Positions 53,233-61,210 of a stretch of 64,000 bases of DNA are shown here, one piece after another. Made by a program: the position numbers and the translations under genes. The notes below the pieces were generated by a model. The model was not told the origin of the DNA and made no database searches. It saw only the letters and a program-made list of their open reading frames with translations. How positions within the stretch are numbered: the stretch's first letter is position 1; the number at the start of each line of letters is the position of its first letter. The stretch is from contig NZ_JBHLWI010000003.1 in assembly GCF_042432905.1 (NCBI RefSeq), positions 1 to 64,000 of the forward strand. The letters run 5' to 3'. This DNA is from Fontibacter flavus (GTDB lineage: Bacteria > Bacteroidota > Bacteroidia > Cytophagales > Cyclobacteriaceae).

Positions 53233-54419
53233 CAGAAACTTATTTCCAAAGGGCGTTCCCCATCGGCTTGAATAATTTTATAATCATACTTCTCCTTTAA
53301 GAAAGGTTCATCAAAGGCTTTGGCTTTTTCAAGAGGATAATTAAAGAAGAGCTTACGGGTGTACTCACTTTTTCTTGAAACAATATGGGCAATAGTTTCA
53401 TGGTCGGGGTGGTTGTGACCCACACCATTTGTAGAAAAAACATATGACGGTGAATCAATAAGCCTATACAGTTCCGGACTGTTATTAGCCCAACTACCGT
53501 GATGAGAAGTCTTTATCAGATCGAAATTAACAGGAAAATCCTCGGGAGCGTAAAGAGATTTGAGGTTTTCTGCTACAATCCCCGGGTGTGCATCACCCAT
53601 GAATAATAACTTTGTGGTTTTGTACTCAAGGATAAAAGCCATAGAACTACCATTGGCAGGAGTAGTGTCTTCCAAAAAAGGTTGATTGAGTAAGTCCTTC
53701 ATGTCAGGTTTTGCTTTGGCAATTTTTCTCTCTTTGTACCTTGGTCTTTCTCGGTATTTGGCTACCATAAATTCAAATGCATCATCATAATACCCGGTTT
53801 CTGGTAATCCGTTTAAATACCCTTTTTTAATAAGTTCTTTTCGCCATGCTCTTTCTAAACCCTTTAATTTTCCGATATTCGGAGAGAGTAAAGTTAAATG
53901 AAGATCACCCGTCAGGTCAAAATGCTGCCCATTATCTGTGGCCACAGCTTTGCCATCAAGCTCGGCATTCCAGGTATATTTACCCTCCAATAATAAAGAT
54001 GCGAGGGAAGAACCTTGAGAGGCACTAATGGTAGTCTCTTCACCATTAGTAACCTTTTTTAGATATGCACCTCCCTTTATCACCTCCAGCACTTTATTCT
54101 TAACTACCTCTTGCCCTTCCTTTTCAGGATGTATATGCCGGTAGGAATTGTGCCATACGTTAGCGATCTCTATAAATTTCTCTGGCTGATTCTGTTCAAA
54201 AAGTTTAATTATGCCGGAAATATGGTCCTGATCAATATGAGTTACAATTACATAGGATAAAGCTTCTCCCTTATTGGCTATGGTTTCCAAATCTTGGCGA
54301 ATAAAGTTTTCGTAGGTGTTTACATATCCCCCATCAATTAGAAGATGGGTTTTTCCAAAACTCAATAAAAAGCTATCCCCATTTTGAGCAGGGTAAATTT
54401 TCAGGTTAATATCTGGCAT
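53232..54419 (-). CDS. MBL-fold hydrolase of the Avs1-like operon
   Basis: This 395-residue metallo-beta-lactamase-fold protein is of ComEC-like type. The metal motif VTHIDQDHISG (about residues 59-69, HxDxDH) is followed by LLFMGDAHP (about 276-284) and KTSHHGSWANNSPEL (about 305-319) with further His and Asp ligands. It could hydrolyse nucleic acid or a nucleotide. It is the first gene of the operon and is joined to the protease-STAND gene by a one-base overlap. MBL proteins accompany trypsin-like STAND proteins in type I AVAST loci, as I recall, which supports the system call. Confidence 0.88.
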   Translation of the reverse strand: MPDINLKIYPAQNGDSFLLSFGKTHLLIDGGYVNTYENFIRQDLETIANKGEALSYVIVTHIDQDHISGIIKLFEQNQPEKFIEIANVWHNSYRHIHPEKEGQEVVKNKVLEVIKGGAYLKKVTNGEETTISASQGSSLASLLLEGKYTWNAELDGKAVATDNGQHFDLTGDLHLTLLSPNIGKLKGLERAWRKELIKKGYLNGLPETGYYDDAFEFMVAKYRERPRYKERKIAKAKPDMKDLLNQPFLEDTTPANGSSMAFILEYKTTKLLFMGDAHPGIVAENLKSLYAPEDFPVNFDLIKTSHHGSWANNSPELYRLIDSPSYVFSTNGVGHNHPDHETIAHIVSRKSEYTRKLFFNYPLEKAKAFDEPFLKEKYDYKIIQADGERPLEISF

Positions 54420-54584
54420 TAGTTAATTTATGTCTAACTTTATATCATTCATTCTTTATTTTGATTTCTGCAATTCATCTTTTGGAACTTCTCATTTTAT
54501 CTTATTCAGATTTTCAGCAGGTATCGTTTTAATCGAGCCACTTCAAAAATAAACATTCTCCTCTTTAATACGGTCATTTTAGCG

Positions 54585-54734
54585 TCAAAATCACCTAAAA
54601 AGTTTTACCTTTGTAACCCTCTGATTAAACAGTTATTGGAGTAGCTCACCATCAAAAAAACAACCCATTTCCAAATTACAGTGGGGAAAAATCCTGTGAA
54701 AGCCCTTCAATTTTGACCTGTAAGCCAAAATTGA
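54585..54734 (+). repeat. 150-bp two-hairpin element, copy A
   Basis: About 150 nt similar to 63851-64000. It contains TACCTTTG (54606-54613, a good -7 box), GGAGTAGCTCACC, a semi-conserved CCC...GGG hairpin, and a perfect stem TCAATTTTG/CAAAATTGA (54707-54715 with 54726-54734). It ends just before an ATG. ATTGCCATGA after it also occurs at the integrase start (44993-45002). Confidence 0.8.
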
Positions 54735-54744
54735 ATTGCCATGA

Positions 54745-54879
54745 ATGGAACAAACATAATATCAGATCCGGTGGCTGGCAAAGTACGGTGCCGAAGCACC
54801 TCTTTTTTACAACGTCAAAGCCTACTTTTCCTTCAAAGGGATGTCGTCAGACTACGTAGAAATTTTCTATTCCCACTGA
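54745..54879 (+). pseudogene. Short coding remnant after copy A
   Basis: In this frame the sequence starts MEQT, meets TAA at 54757, then runs open for 39 codons with protein-like composition (WLAKYGAEAPLFYNVKAYFS) to TGA at 54877. Aromatic-rich and with normal codon use, it looks like a fragment of a real gene of unknown type. A different frame opening at 54741 has arginine-rich, unlikely sequence. Confidence 0.3.
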
Positions 54880-54910
54880 GGGAAGATAGCAGTTACTATA
54901 GTCATGAATT

Positions 54911-55276
54911 GTGGCCAAATTGTTTACTTTTGAAATATCATCAATTCGAATCAGTTATGAGTACCAAGAAACCATTGAAGGATATCGAAGAAAAAACGAT
55001 GAGGAAATCATTCCGGGAATTGGAAGAACCTTGGATCAATCAAGGAAAGAAAGTCAAGAGAACGTTGAAGGTCTTTACAGGGAAGCTTTTTCAAAAGGGG
55101 TGTTTATGGTTTACCAAGATGATAGAGTCAAAAGTGAGGATCAGTTCATACGGGCGAATCCAGACGGGTCTGAGGATTTGGTAGAATTTGATGAATACAA
55201 AAGTGAATGGCATTTGGTATCCCCGCTTGTCGGATCAGGTCAGGGGCGTTGGGCTTATTTGTCTCCCCATAAATAG
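54911..55276 (+). CDS. Hypothetical protein of the boundary module
   Basis: The frame encodes up to 121 residues from a GTG at 54911. A stop lies just upstream, so the true N-terminus may be lost. It contains acidic, hydrophilic sequence and ends HLVSPLVGSGQGRWAYLSPHK. The C-terminal 14 residues recur at 47331-47375 with one change (H to G), so it belongs to a repeated family. No function or domain is recognised. It could be intact or a truncated copy. Confidence 0.4.
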   Translation: MAKLFTFEISSIRISYEYQETIEGYRRKNDEEIIPGIGRTLDQSRKESQENVEGLYREAFSKGVFMVYQDDRVKSEDQFIRANPDGSEDLVEFDEYKSEWHLVSPLVGSGQGRWAYLSPHK

Positions 55277-55338
55277 ACCATTACTCTTTTACTTTAGTTT
55301 CAAGGAGAAGTTTCAACACCTCATAAATCACGGAAGAG
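55232..55338. repeat. Boundary repeat tail, copy 2
   Basis: Matches 47331-47435 across the ORF end and about 60 nt of following non-coding DNA. Same orientation as copy 1. Confidence 0.7.
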
Positions 55339-55658
55339 ACTGTTTATAAAAACTCCTATCCCATCTACACGAATGTAATAGGGAGAAGCCTTGAAAAGAT
55401 TCTATATCCATTTGACGGTTTGAGAAAAAAAAGGATGAGCAGTTTTAAATAAATCTATCCTTTAATCTACAGCAAGTTCAAATGATATTTCTCGTTTATA
55501 TTTGAGCATAAATTAAGCGCAATAAAAACTAAATCTGGTTTAGGATTTTTTCAGTTCAAGTGATTTAAGTTGATCAAATTAACTATTGATGCGAATCAAT
55601 GAAAAGAAAAATACCGACAGCTTACACAGGCATTTGAATTCTGTAAAGGCAATATCTT
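55339..55658. other. AT-rich intergenic region
   Basis: About 320 nt before the HD-domain gene. No frame, tRNA or strong hairpin was recognised. It probably contains the promoter of the HD gene, but no box pair could be assigned with confidence. Confidence 0.5.
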
Positions 55659-56666
55659 ATGAAAAATATATATCAGCATATAGAAGAATTAACAGTTAAA
55701 CAATGGCACTACTACTATGGACTGAATGAGAATTTAGAGGCTGATAAACCCTTTATTGATAATTCTGACTATTCAAATTTCATTTTAAACTACTTCAAAA
55801 AAGGAGGGAAAGTCGAAATTTTTAAATCGTGCAAAATCAATGTAGCAGACCTAAGACTTCCCAATCATATATGCTCAGTATTTTTCTTGGGAGTATTAAT
55901 GTATTATAATACTTCATTTCATAAAAAATATAAGCTAGTAAACAGCGATCCGGGATATCGCTCCTTTCCATTCATCTGGTTCTTGATTGCTCTTTTCCAT
56001 GACAATGCTTATCAAATGGAAGACAAAAATGAATTGAAAAACATTTCTAATATTTCTGAACTCATTGAAAAGTTTGAAATTGAACATTCCTTATTTGATA
56101 GGAAATTCTCAAAATGTAAAGAGCTTCTTCATGTCCGGAATAATTATTTCCTGTTTCGTAAGAAAAAATGGAATGTTGTTGACCACGGAATACTTGGTGG
56201 GATGTTACTTTTTGACAGACTTATTAAAATACGACGTAGAAAAAAACAATTAAATGAAGACAATTTATTCTGGGGGAAAAGACTGGAAAATCAATATAAA
56301 ACTGCTGCAAATGCTATCAGTATCCACAATATTTGGATACAGCCAGAAGATACCTGTAAACAATTTGACATGGAAGAATTAATAGGTCTTAAGCCAATTC
56401 AGTTCAGTGAATTTCCCTTATTTTATATTCTAGGTATCGTTGATACTATAGAACCATTAAAGACATATTATGATGATGGTGTTTCTGATATTGATATTTT
56501 TAAAAGTTTAGATTTTGAATTTGGAAAGAATTTTTTACGAGTTCAGGAAAACAGAAATTCTAAAGTTGACTTAAGAAAACTAGTAGACAAAACAAAGTAC
56601 TTTAAGAACTGGCTAGACTTGGAAGTAAAAGTTAGTAACACTGAATTTAAACTGACCTTCAAATAA
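55659..56666 (+). CDS. Putative HD-domain phosphohydrolase in the defence island
   Basis: The protein has 335 residues. The spacing of LPNH (His70), ALFHDNAY (His114-Asp115), VVDHGILGG (His176), SIHNIW (His223) and ILGIVDTIEP (Asp262) matches the H...HD...H...H...D metal sites of HD hydrolases. A nucleotide or cyclic-nucleotide phosphodiesterase or triphosphohydrolase activity is plausible. There is no signal peptide and no regulatory domain. It is a lone gene between the boundary repeat and an HNH gene, in the same direction. No homologous family is recognised with certainty. Confidence 0.6.
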   Translation: MKNIYQHIEELTVKQWHYYYGLNENLEADKPFIDNSDYSNFILNYFKKGGKVEIFKSCKINVADLRLPNHICSVFFLGVLMYYNTSFHKKYKLVNSDPGYRSFPFIWFLIALFHDNAYQMEDKNELKNISNISELIEKFEIEHSLFDRKFSKCKELLHVRNNYFLFRKKKWNVVDHGILGGMLLFDRLIKIRRRKKQLNEDNLFWGKRLENQYKTAANAISIHNIWIQPEDTCKQFDMEELIGLKPIQFSEFPLFYILGIVDTIEPLKTYYDDGVSDIDIFKSLDFEFGKNFLRVQENRNSKVDLRKLVDKTKYFKNWLDLEVKVSNTEFKLTFK

Positions 56667-56809
56667 AACATCTAAATGAGAATTACTAAAAGCGGGTGTT
56701 GGCGCAATACCATTGAGCTGATGTAATTGAATATTTGTAATTCTATTGGATGAAATGCTGAAACTGATGTTTTGGCAACATTCAAACAAATACACCAAAT
56801 AAAAAACAG

Positions 56810-57799
56810 ATGACCGTAAATCTGAATGATTTTGAGCGAGAAGCCGAGTGCTTTTACAAAAATGAACGTTACTCAGTTCGGGATAACGGATCAGTATTTC
56901 GTCACTCTCGTAAAAACAGACCGTTACGTAAGTTAGACAATCAGTGGACTTTTGGAACTCCAAACAACTACGGTTATATGCTTATAGCTTCGGAAGTTGT
57001 GCATCGCATAGTAGCATACGCTTTTTTAGGAGAGCCTCCAACCGCGCAACATATTGTTGACCACATAGACACAAATCGCCAAAACAATCGCCCTGAAAAC
57101 CTTCGTTGGTTAACAAAATTGGAGAATATCCTGAAGAACCCAATAACGGTAAAAAAAATAATATTCTACTGTGGTAGCATCGAAGCTTTTATCGAAGATC
57201 CATCAATATTAAAAAACTATGTAAACGAAGACCGTAATTTTGGATGGATGAGAGCTGTTACTCCAGAAGAAGCTCGAATATCTTGGGAACATTTGAGTAA
57301 TTGGGCAAACAAGGAAAATGATGACACTTCTTCTAAAGGTGGTTCTTTGGGCGAATGGATATTTAAGGATAACCAAAATCCTTACTCATTTCAAGAAATT
57401 TCAGAATTTGTAACTTCCCTAACACCTAATGCGGTTCAAAAGAATTGGAAAATTCCATCCGAATTTCCTTGTTGCCCGCAGGTAGGTGCCGATAATCCAA
57501 TTGATACCTATGCAGCAAATCTTAAGATTAGAGAAACATTTTCCCACAATAAATATACAAACTCAATTATTGAGAATTTTGCGGCCTCTCTAGACAAAAA
57601 TACTTTGTGGATTTTATGTAAGAGCAGCGATGTGAATGCAATAAAACCTTGGTCTTTGGCACAGGTAACTTTTGAAAATGATTTGTTTGTTCATGCAAAC
57701 CTTGGAAGTTTTTTCAAGAAAGACAGTGCAGAGAAACAGTTTACCCTCGCACAAGGATTGGAATGGACAGGCGATGATACTTTGGATGATTTTTCTTGA
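56810..57799 (+). CDS. HNH endonuclease with an uncharacterised C-terminal domain
   Basis: The protein has 329 residues. The N-terminal part has a NUMOD4-like YSVRDNGSVFRHSRKN segment and then an HNH_3 nuclease core: VHRIVAYAFLG (about residues 64-74), HIVDHIDTNRQNNRPENLRW (residues 81-100). The catalytic His is in VDHID and the Asn in NRPENL. The C-terminal 200 residues (from LKNPITVK) match no family that I recognise. The layout could be a free-standing homing-type or defence nuclease. It lies 143 nt after the HD gene in the same direction. Confidence 0.82.
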   Translation: MTVNLNDFEREAECFYKNERYSVRDNGSVFRHSRKNRPLRKLDNQWTFGTPNNYGYMLIASEVVHRIVAYAFLGEPPTAQHIVDHIDTNRQNNRPENLRWLTKLENILKNPITVKKIIFYCGSIEAFIEDPSILKNYVNEDRNFGWMRAVTPEEARISWEHLSNWANKENDDTSSKGGSLGEWIFKDNQNPYSFQEISEFVTSLTPNAVQKNWKIPSEFPCCPQVGADNPIDTYAANLKIRETFSHNKYTNSIIENFAASLDKNTLWILCKSSDVNAIKPWSLAQVTFENDLFVHANLGSFFKKDSAEKQFTLAQGLEWTGDDTLDDFS

Positions 57800-58005
57800 A
57801 AACTAACAATGCCTAACGCACAACATTGTAAGCGTAATGCGGGCTGAACGACTAAAATCAAACTTTAATGCTTCTAAGAAACTTTGTGGTAGGCGGGCAC
57901 TAACGGACGGTTTTTTTAGGATATCATAGAAAAATCATATCTTTAACGGATGTTTTAAGTAGTTGGCATCACTGAGGCCAACTGAACTGTGGAAACCAAT
58001 CTTAA
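57800..58005. other. Structured intergenic region after the HNH gene
   Basis: Contains CAATG/CATTG flanks around GCCTAACGCACAA, giving a small inverted repeat right after the stop. Further on, AGTTGGC (57961-57967) pairs with GCCAACT (57977-57983) in the leader of the membrane protein gene. GCCTAAC resembles half of an integron attC core, but the partner site is missing. Confidence 0.4.
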
Positions 58006-58512
58006 ATGGACAATACCATGGGTGACAGCCAGATGATTTTTGACCGGTCATTGAGGGGATTATGGACAGCAATCAAATGGATTACTTGGTTGTTGGTGTT
58101 TACACCTTTGCTTGTTGTAACGTATTGGACAATGCTGTGGCTCCTGGATGAAAGAGCCATTAAAAGCTATGAGGCATTTCAGATCATCTTTTGTGTGATT
58201 CCGGTAGTGTCGTATCTTCTTCTCTACTTTGTAAAAGGGGTAATGATTGGACTGAAGAATAGAGGTAACAAGCTATGGCTGATCATTTTTTTCATCCTCA
58301 CAGCTTTTGTCAGCATCCCTTCAGGTTGGGCCGTTCTCGCTCTTGCAAGTGAAATCAAGGAAATCGAAAACCCGGATCATTATGTGGTTTGGATTATGGC
58401 AATATTCTTTGGCTATTATGTTTTCCTCCGGTATAGGTTGCTTGATGATGATGCTCCCTATCTAGTCTCCCCATTTTATAGATTGGGGAGGTTTATTACA
58501 AATACAAGGTAG
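58006..58512 (+). CDS. Small integral membrane protein
   Basis: The protein has 168 residues with four hydrophobic segments: about residues 20-46 (TAIKWITWLLVFTPLLVVTY), 55-78, 86-106 and 122-139. No conserved domain is recognised. A start at 58018 (MGDSQM) is an alternative. It is encoded on the plus strand and is convergent to the AbiV remnant. In a defence island, membrane proteins often act as effectors, but nothing in the sequence proves this. Confidence 0.65.
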   Translation: MDNTMGDSQMIFDRSLRGLWTAIKWITWLLVFTPLLVVTYWTMLWLLDERAIKSYEAFQIIFCVIPVVSYLLLYFVKGVMIGLKNRGNKLWLIIFFILTAFVSIPSGWAVLALASEIKEIENPDHYVVWIMAIFFGYYVFLRYRLLDDDAPYLVSPFYRLGRFITNTR

Positions 58513-58533
58513 GCTTTATGAGTAGGGTCTTTT

Positions 58534-59202
58534 TTATTCGAAATTTCTTTTTAGTACAAGAACTTTCCATTCTTCGATTAAACCATTAGTGACTGCCTCA
58601 TCATAACATTTCAAAATGGCTTTTCTTAATTCCTCAGCTCCTTGACCTTGAACTGGTTTTAAATGTTTAACCCATAGCTCTAGTTCTTTTTCAGATGTCA
58701 TTACCTTATCAATCCTTACCATGTCCTGTGCAATTGATAAAAGTTTTTGTGCCAGATCTTTATTAATTACTTTTTGAGGACTAATACAATTTCCAGATGG
58801 AAGTATATCCGTATAAAATGATTACTGTTTTAAATTCTCCAAAGTATCCCCATGATTACTATTTGGATCAAAAATTTTTCTGAGTTCTTCGGGTTTTCTT
58901 GCACCACTTTCAACTAAATCAGGTAGAATCCATATCAAATTTTTCGCTGTATGTCGTCTATAGTTTTTCCATTCTCTTCCTATTTCTTTGGGATCATCTG
59001 TTAAGAGCATGGCACGTATAATCGTTGACTTCCCTGATTCCTCGATGGCTAAAACAGATAGTGAAAAGCACCTTTCATACCTTTTATTCTTAAACAACAA
59101 TTCAGCATCACTTAACAAGGAACTTGCATTATCATAAGCTACTTTTATCCCTTCAGCAGCAGTTTTAATATCAAGTTTCCCTTTAAATTGCTTTTGGTTC
59201 AT
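58534..59202 (-). pseudogene. AbiV-family abortive infection gene interrupted by one in-frame stop
   Basis: Two frames, 59202-58822 (126 residues) and 58722-58534 (62), are in the same frame. A single TAA at 58824-58822 separates them, with 33 open codons between that stop and the second ATG. Read through, the product is about 222 residues, the usual AbiV size. The N-terminal part has SVLAIEESGKSTIIRAMLL and EWKNYRRHTAKN, typical of AbiV. Around the stop the sequence reads ENLKQ-stop-SFYTD, as if one codon mutated. It may be a recent nonsense mutation or a sequencing error. Confidence 0.78.
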
Positions 59203-59238
59203 TTTGCTTCATTTTGCTTTTTCATTTGACGTTTAAAT

Positions 59239-59272
59239 GAACAAACTACATGATTCATAATGTAGTTTGTTC
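59239..59272. promoter_or_regulatory. Perfect 13-bp inverted repeat between gajB and abiV
   Basis: GAACAAACTACAT (59239-59251) is inverted as ATGTAGTTTGTTC (59260-59272) with an 8-nt loop. No T-run follows, so an operator or RNA-processing site is as likely as a terminator. It separates the Gabija genes from the abiV remnant. Confidence 0.6.
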
Positions 59273-59284
59273 AATATAACATAA

Positions 59285-61210
59285 TCACACAGGTATAACA
59301 TTTTCTTGTCCAAACCATTCTGTTGCTTTAGCTATCACTTGCGGACTTGGGTTATAATAAAAAACCACCAAATTCTCTTTAGTCCGGGTGCAGCATACGT
59401 AGAAAATCTTTTGTGTTCTTTCGAGAACGCTTTCCGTACCTGTATTTAAAAACATGTTCTCAAAGTTGTATTTATTCCAGCCTCCGTTATCTAAGATTAC
59501 AAGAACATTTTCGAACTCAGTTCCTTTGGTCTTATGTTGTGTGGAAAATGGTGTTTTACCTTCCAGATAGTCGTACAACTTTTGGAACTCGCTGTACTGA
59601 ACTTCCTTTACCCTGTTGTACAGGTATTCATTCTTTACCTTGAAGTCCTTCAGCTTATCATCCACCAGACAAATACCTTTTTCATTAGCATCATAGATCA
59701 CATCCTCAATGGTTTTGTCCCCCACATTGATAAGGCTTTCAATATTATCCTTCAAGATTCTTTTGGCGGCAATGTTGACAATTTTGTCTTTGTAGTCCGT
59801 TGCTCGCAAAAATTCATTATATCTACCGACTTGATACAGCATGATATTGCTTTGAATCTTAAAAAGATGTTTAATTAAATTATCCCGTTTTGAGCCTTTT
59901 TTATTCTCATCATCCTCATCTTGCTTTTTGTCATCAATTAAAGCATCCTTGGATAGATATATTTTTCTAACTTCTGAGAAGGGTTTGTCTTTTAATTGGT
60001 TATATAATTCAACGTTTATCGGATTTTGGAGCAATATGTCTTTTTTGAGTTGCCGTTGTCTATTCTTCAATTGAAATTTATCGACAACTGCATCAAAACT
60101 GTCGTTGTCGGATATTTCAATTTCAGGATTATTGTTCTTTTTATTGTCTTTAATCTTACGCAAAACATCATTCTTTAACCCAATCACTGGATCACTATCA
60201 TAAATATCCATCAATGTTCTGAATCCGGCTTTGTCCGCAATCAGGTTATGGGTTAAATTTAGTTCCTTTGTTTCTTTGCTGTCGTCAAAATTCCATTTGT
60301 GGTTTGCAGTCAAATATTGCTTTACAGCTGAAATATCCCCATCGTGTGAATGAAGAAACAGGATGTTCCCCTCTTTTACCTGACCAGCCAACATATTCGG
60401 TGCATTTTTATCAGTTGAAGGTTCTTGGATTATGTCGTCCGTTCTTAATCTGTTCGCCAGATTAATTATTTTGCGCGGGCTTCTTCTGTTTTGGGTCTTC
60501 TTTAGCTCCTTTACCGTATCAGCTGTGTTCCCTTTATATTGGTCAAGATTGCCAATGCCATCATCATAAATAGATTGCATAGCGTCTCCGAAGAAACCGA
60601 TAAGGTTTTTCTTCTCGCTTTTCTTGAAGTGATTCAAAAGAATTTCAACTACTACCGAATTAGTATCCTGATATTCGTCAATAAAAATGAACTGGTATTT
60701 GTCTTTAACAATAGCACTGAGTTTAGGATAGTTTTCAAAAAGGTGATTTGCTATAATCAATAACTCGTCATGAGAAATGATACCCTCTTTGAGTTTTAAA
60801 AATTCCTTATACTGAATTCCTTTTTCAAGTTCGTCAAAATAATTTGCTGGTATAGAGTCGTCTTCATCAATTGAAATCTTAGTGTTTTCATCATTTGCTA
60901 AAGCAATAATTGTAGATTTTAGCTCTTTTTGAAAGTGTTTGATGTTGTCCCATAAAAAATCGTATATGGTAGATACATTCAAGTTTTTATGGTTTACCCT
61001 TTCTTCTATTTCCTTTACCGCTGCATTGGTATAAGTCATACAGGCTACCTTGGCAGTTGGATTTTCTGATATGACCTGCCGAATGACCTGAACCAACGAA
61101 TAGGTTTTACCACTTCCTGCGCCACCACTCAACAGGAAGTTACGCTTGTTGTCAATACACTGGAAAATCTCTTGTACTTCCGGCTCCAAATTCAATCTTT
61201 CTTCAACCAT
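59285..61210 (-). CDS. gajB: Gabija protein GajB, UvrD/REP-like helicase
   Basis: This 641-residue superfamily 1 helicase has Walker A GGAGSGKT (residues 29-36), IFIDEYQDTN (motif II, about 174-183), THKTKGTEFENVLV (near residue 558) and CCTRTKENLVVFYY (motif VI, near 612). A charged, low-complexity insert (DDKKQDEDDENKKGSK) lies near residue 425. It is longer than the described GajB of B. cereus (about 494 residues). GajB works with GajA to block phage, as a nucleotide or DNA-end sensor. The start overlaps the gajA end by 19 nt. Confidence 0.87.
   Translation of the reverse strand: MVEERLNLEPEVQEIFQCIDNKRNFLLSGGAGSGKTYSLVQVIRQVISENPTAKVACMTYTNAAVKEIEERVNHKNLNVSTIYDFLWDNIKHFQKELKSTIIALANDENTKISIDEDDSIPANYFDELEKGIQYKEFLKLKEGIISHDELLIIANHLFENYPKLSAIVKDKYQFIFIDEYQDTNSVVVEILLNHFKKSEKKNLIGFFGDAMQSIYDDGIGNLDQYKGNTADTVKELKKTQNRRSPRKIINLANRLRTDDIIQEPSTDKNAPNMLAGQVKEGNILFLHSHDGDISAVKQYLTANHKWNFDDSKETKELNLTHNLIADKAGFRTLMDIYDSDPVIGLKNDVLRKIKDNKKNNNPEIEISDNDSFDAVVDKFQLKNRQRQLKKDILLQNPINVELYNQLKDKPFSEVRKIYLSKDALIDDKKQDEDDENKKGSKRDNLIKHLFKIQSNIMLYQVGRYNEFLRATDYKDKIVNIAAKRILKDNIESLINVGDKTIEDVIYDANEKGICLVDDKLKDFKVKNEYLYNRVKEVQYSEFQKLYDYLEGKTPFSTQHKTKGTEFENVLVILDNGGWNKYNFENMFLNTGTESVLERTQKIFYVCCTRTKENLVVFYYNPSPQVIAKATEWFGQENVIPV

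Noticed and set aside
54741..55184. 147-codon ORF starting at the ATG after copy A
   Set aside because: It is arginine- and leucine-rich with odd composition, and it overlaps frames with more protein-like sequence.
57800..57930. Integron attC site
   Set aside because: GCCTAAC resembles one attC core half, but no matching GTTRRRY half with the needed spacing was found, and no integron integrase is nearby.
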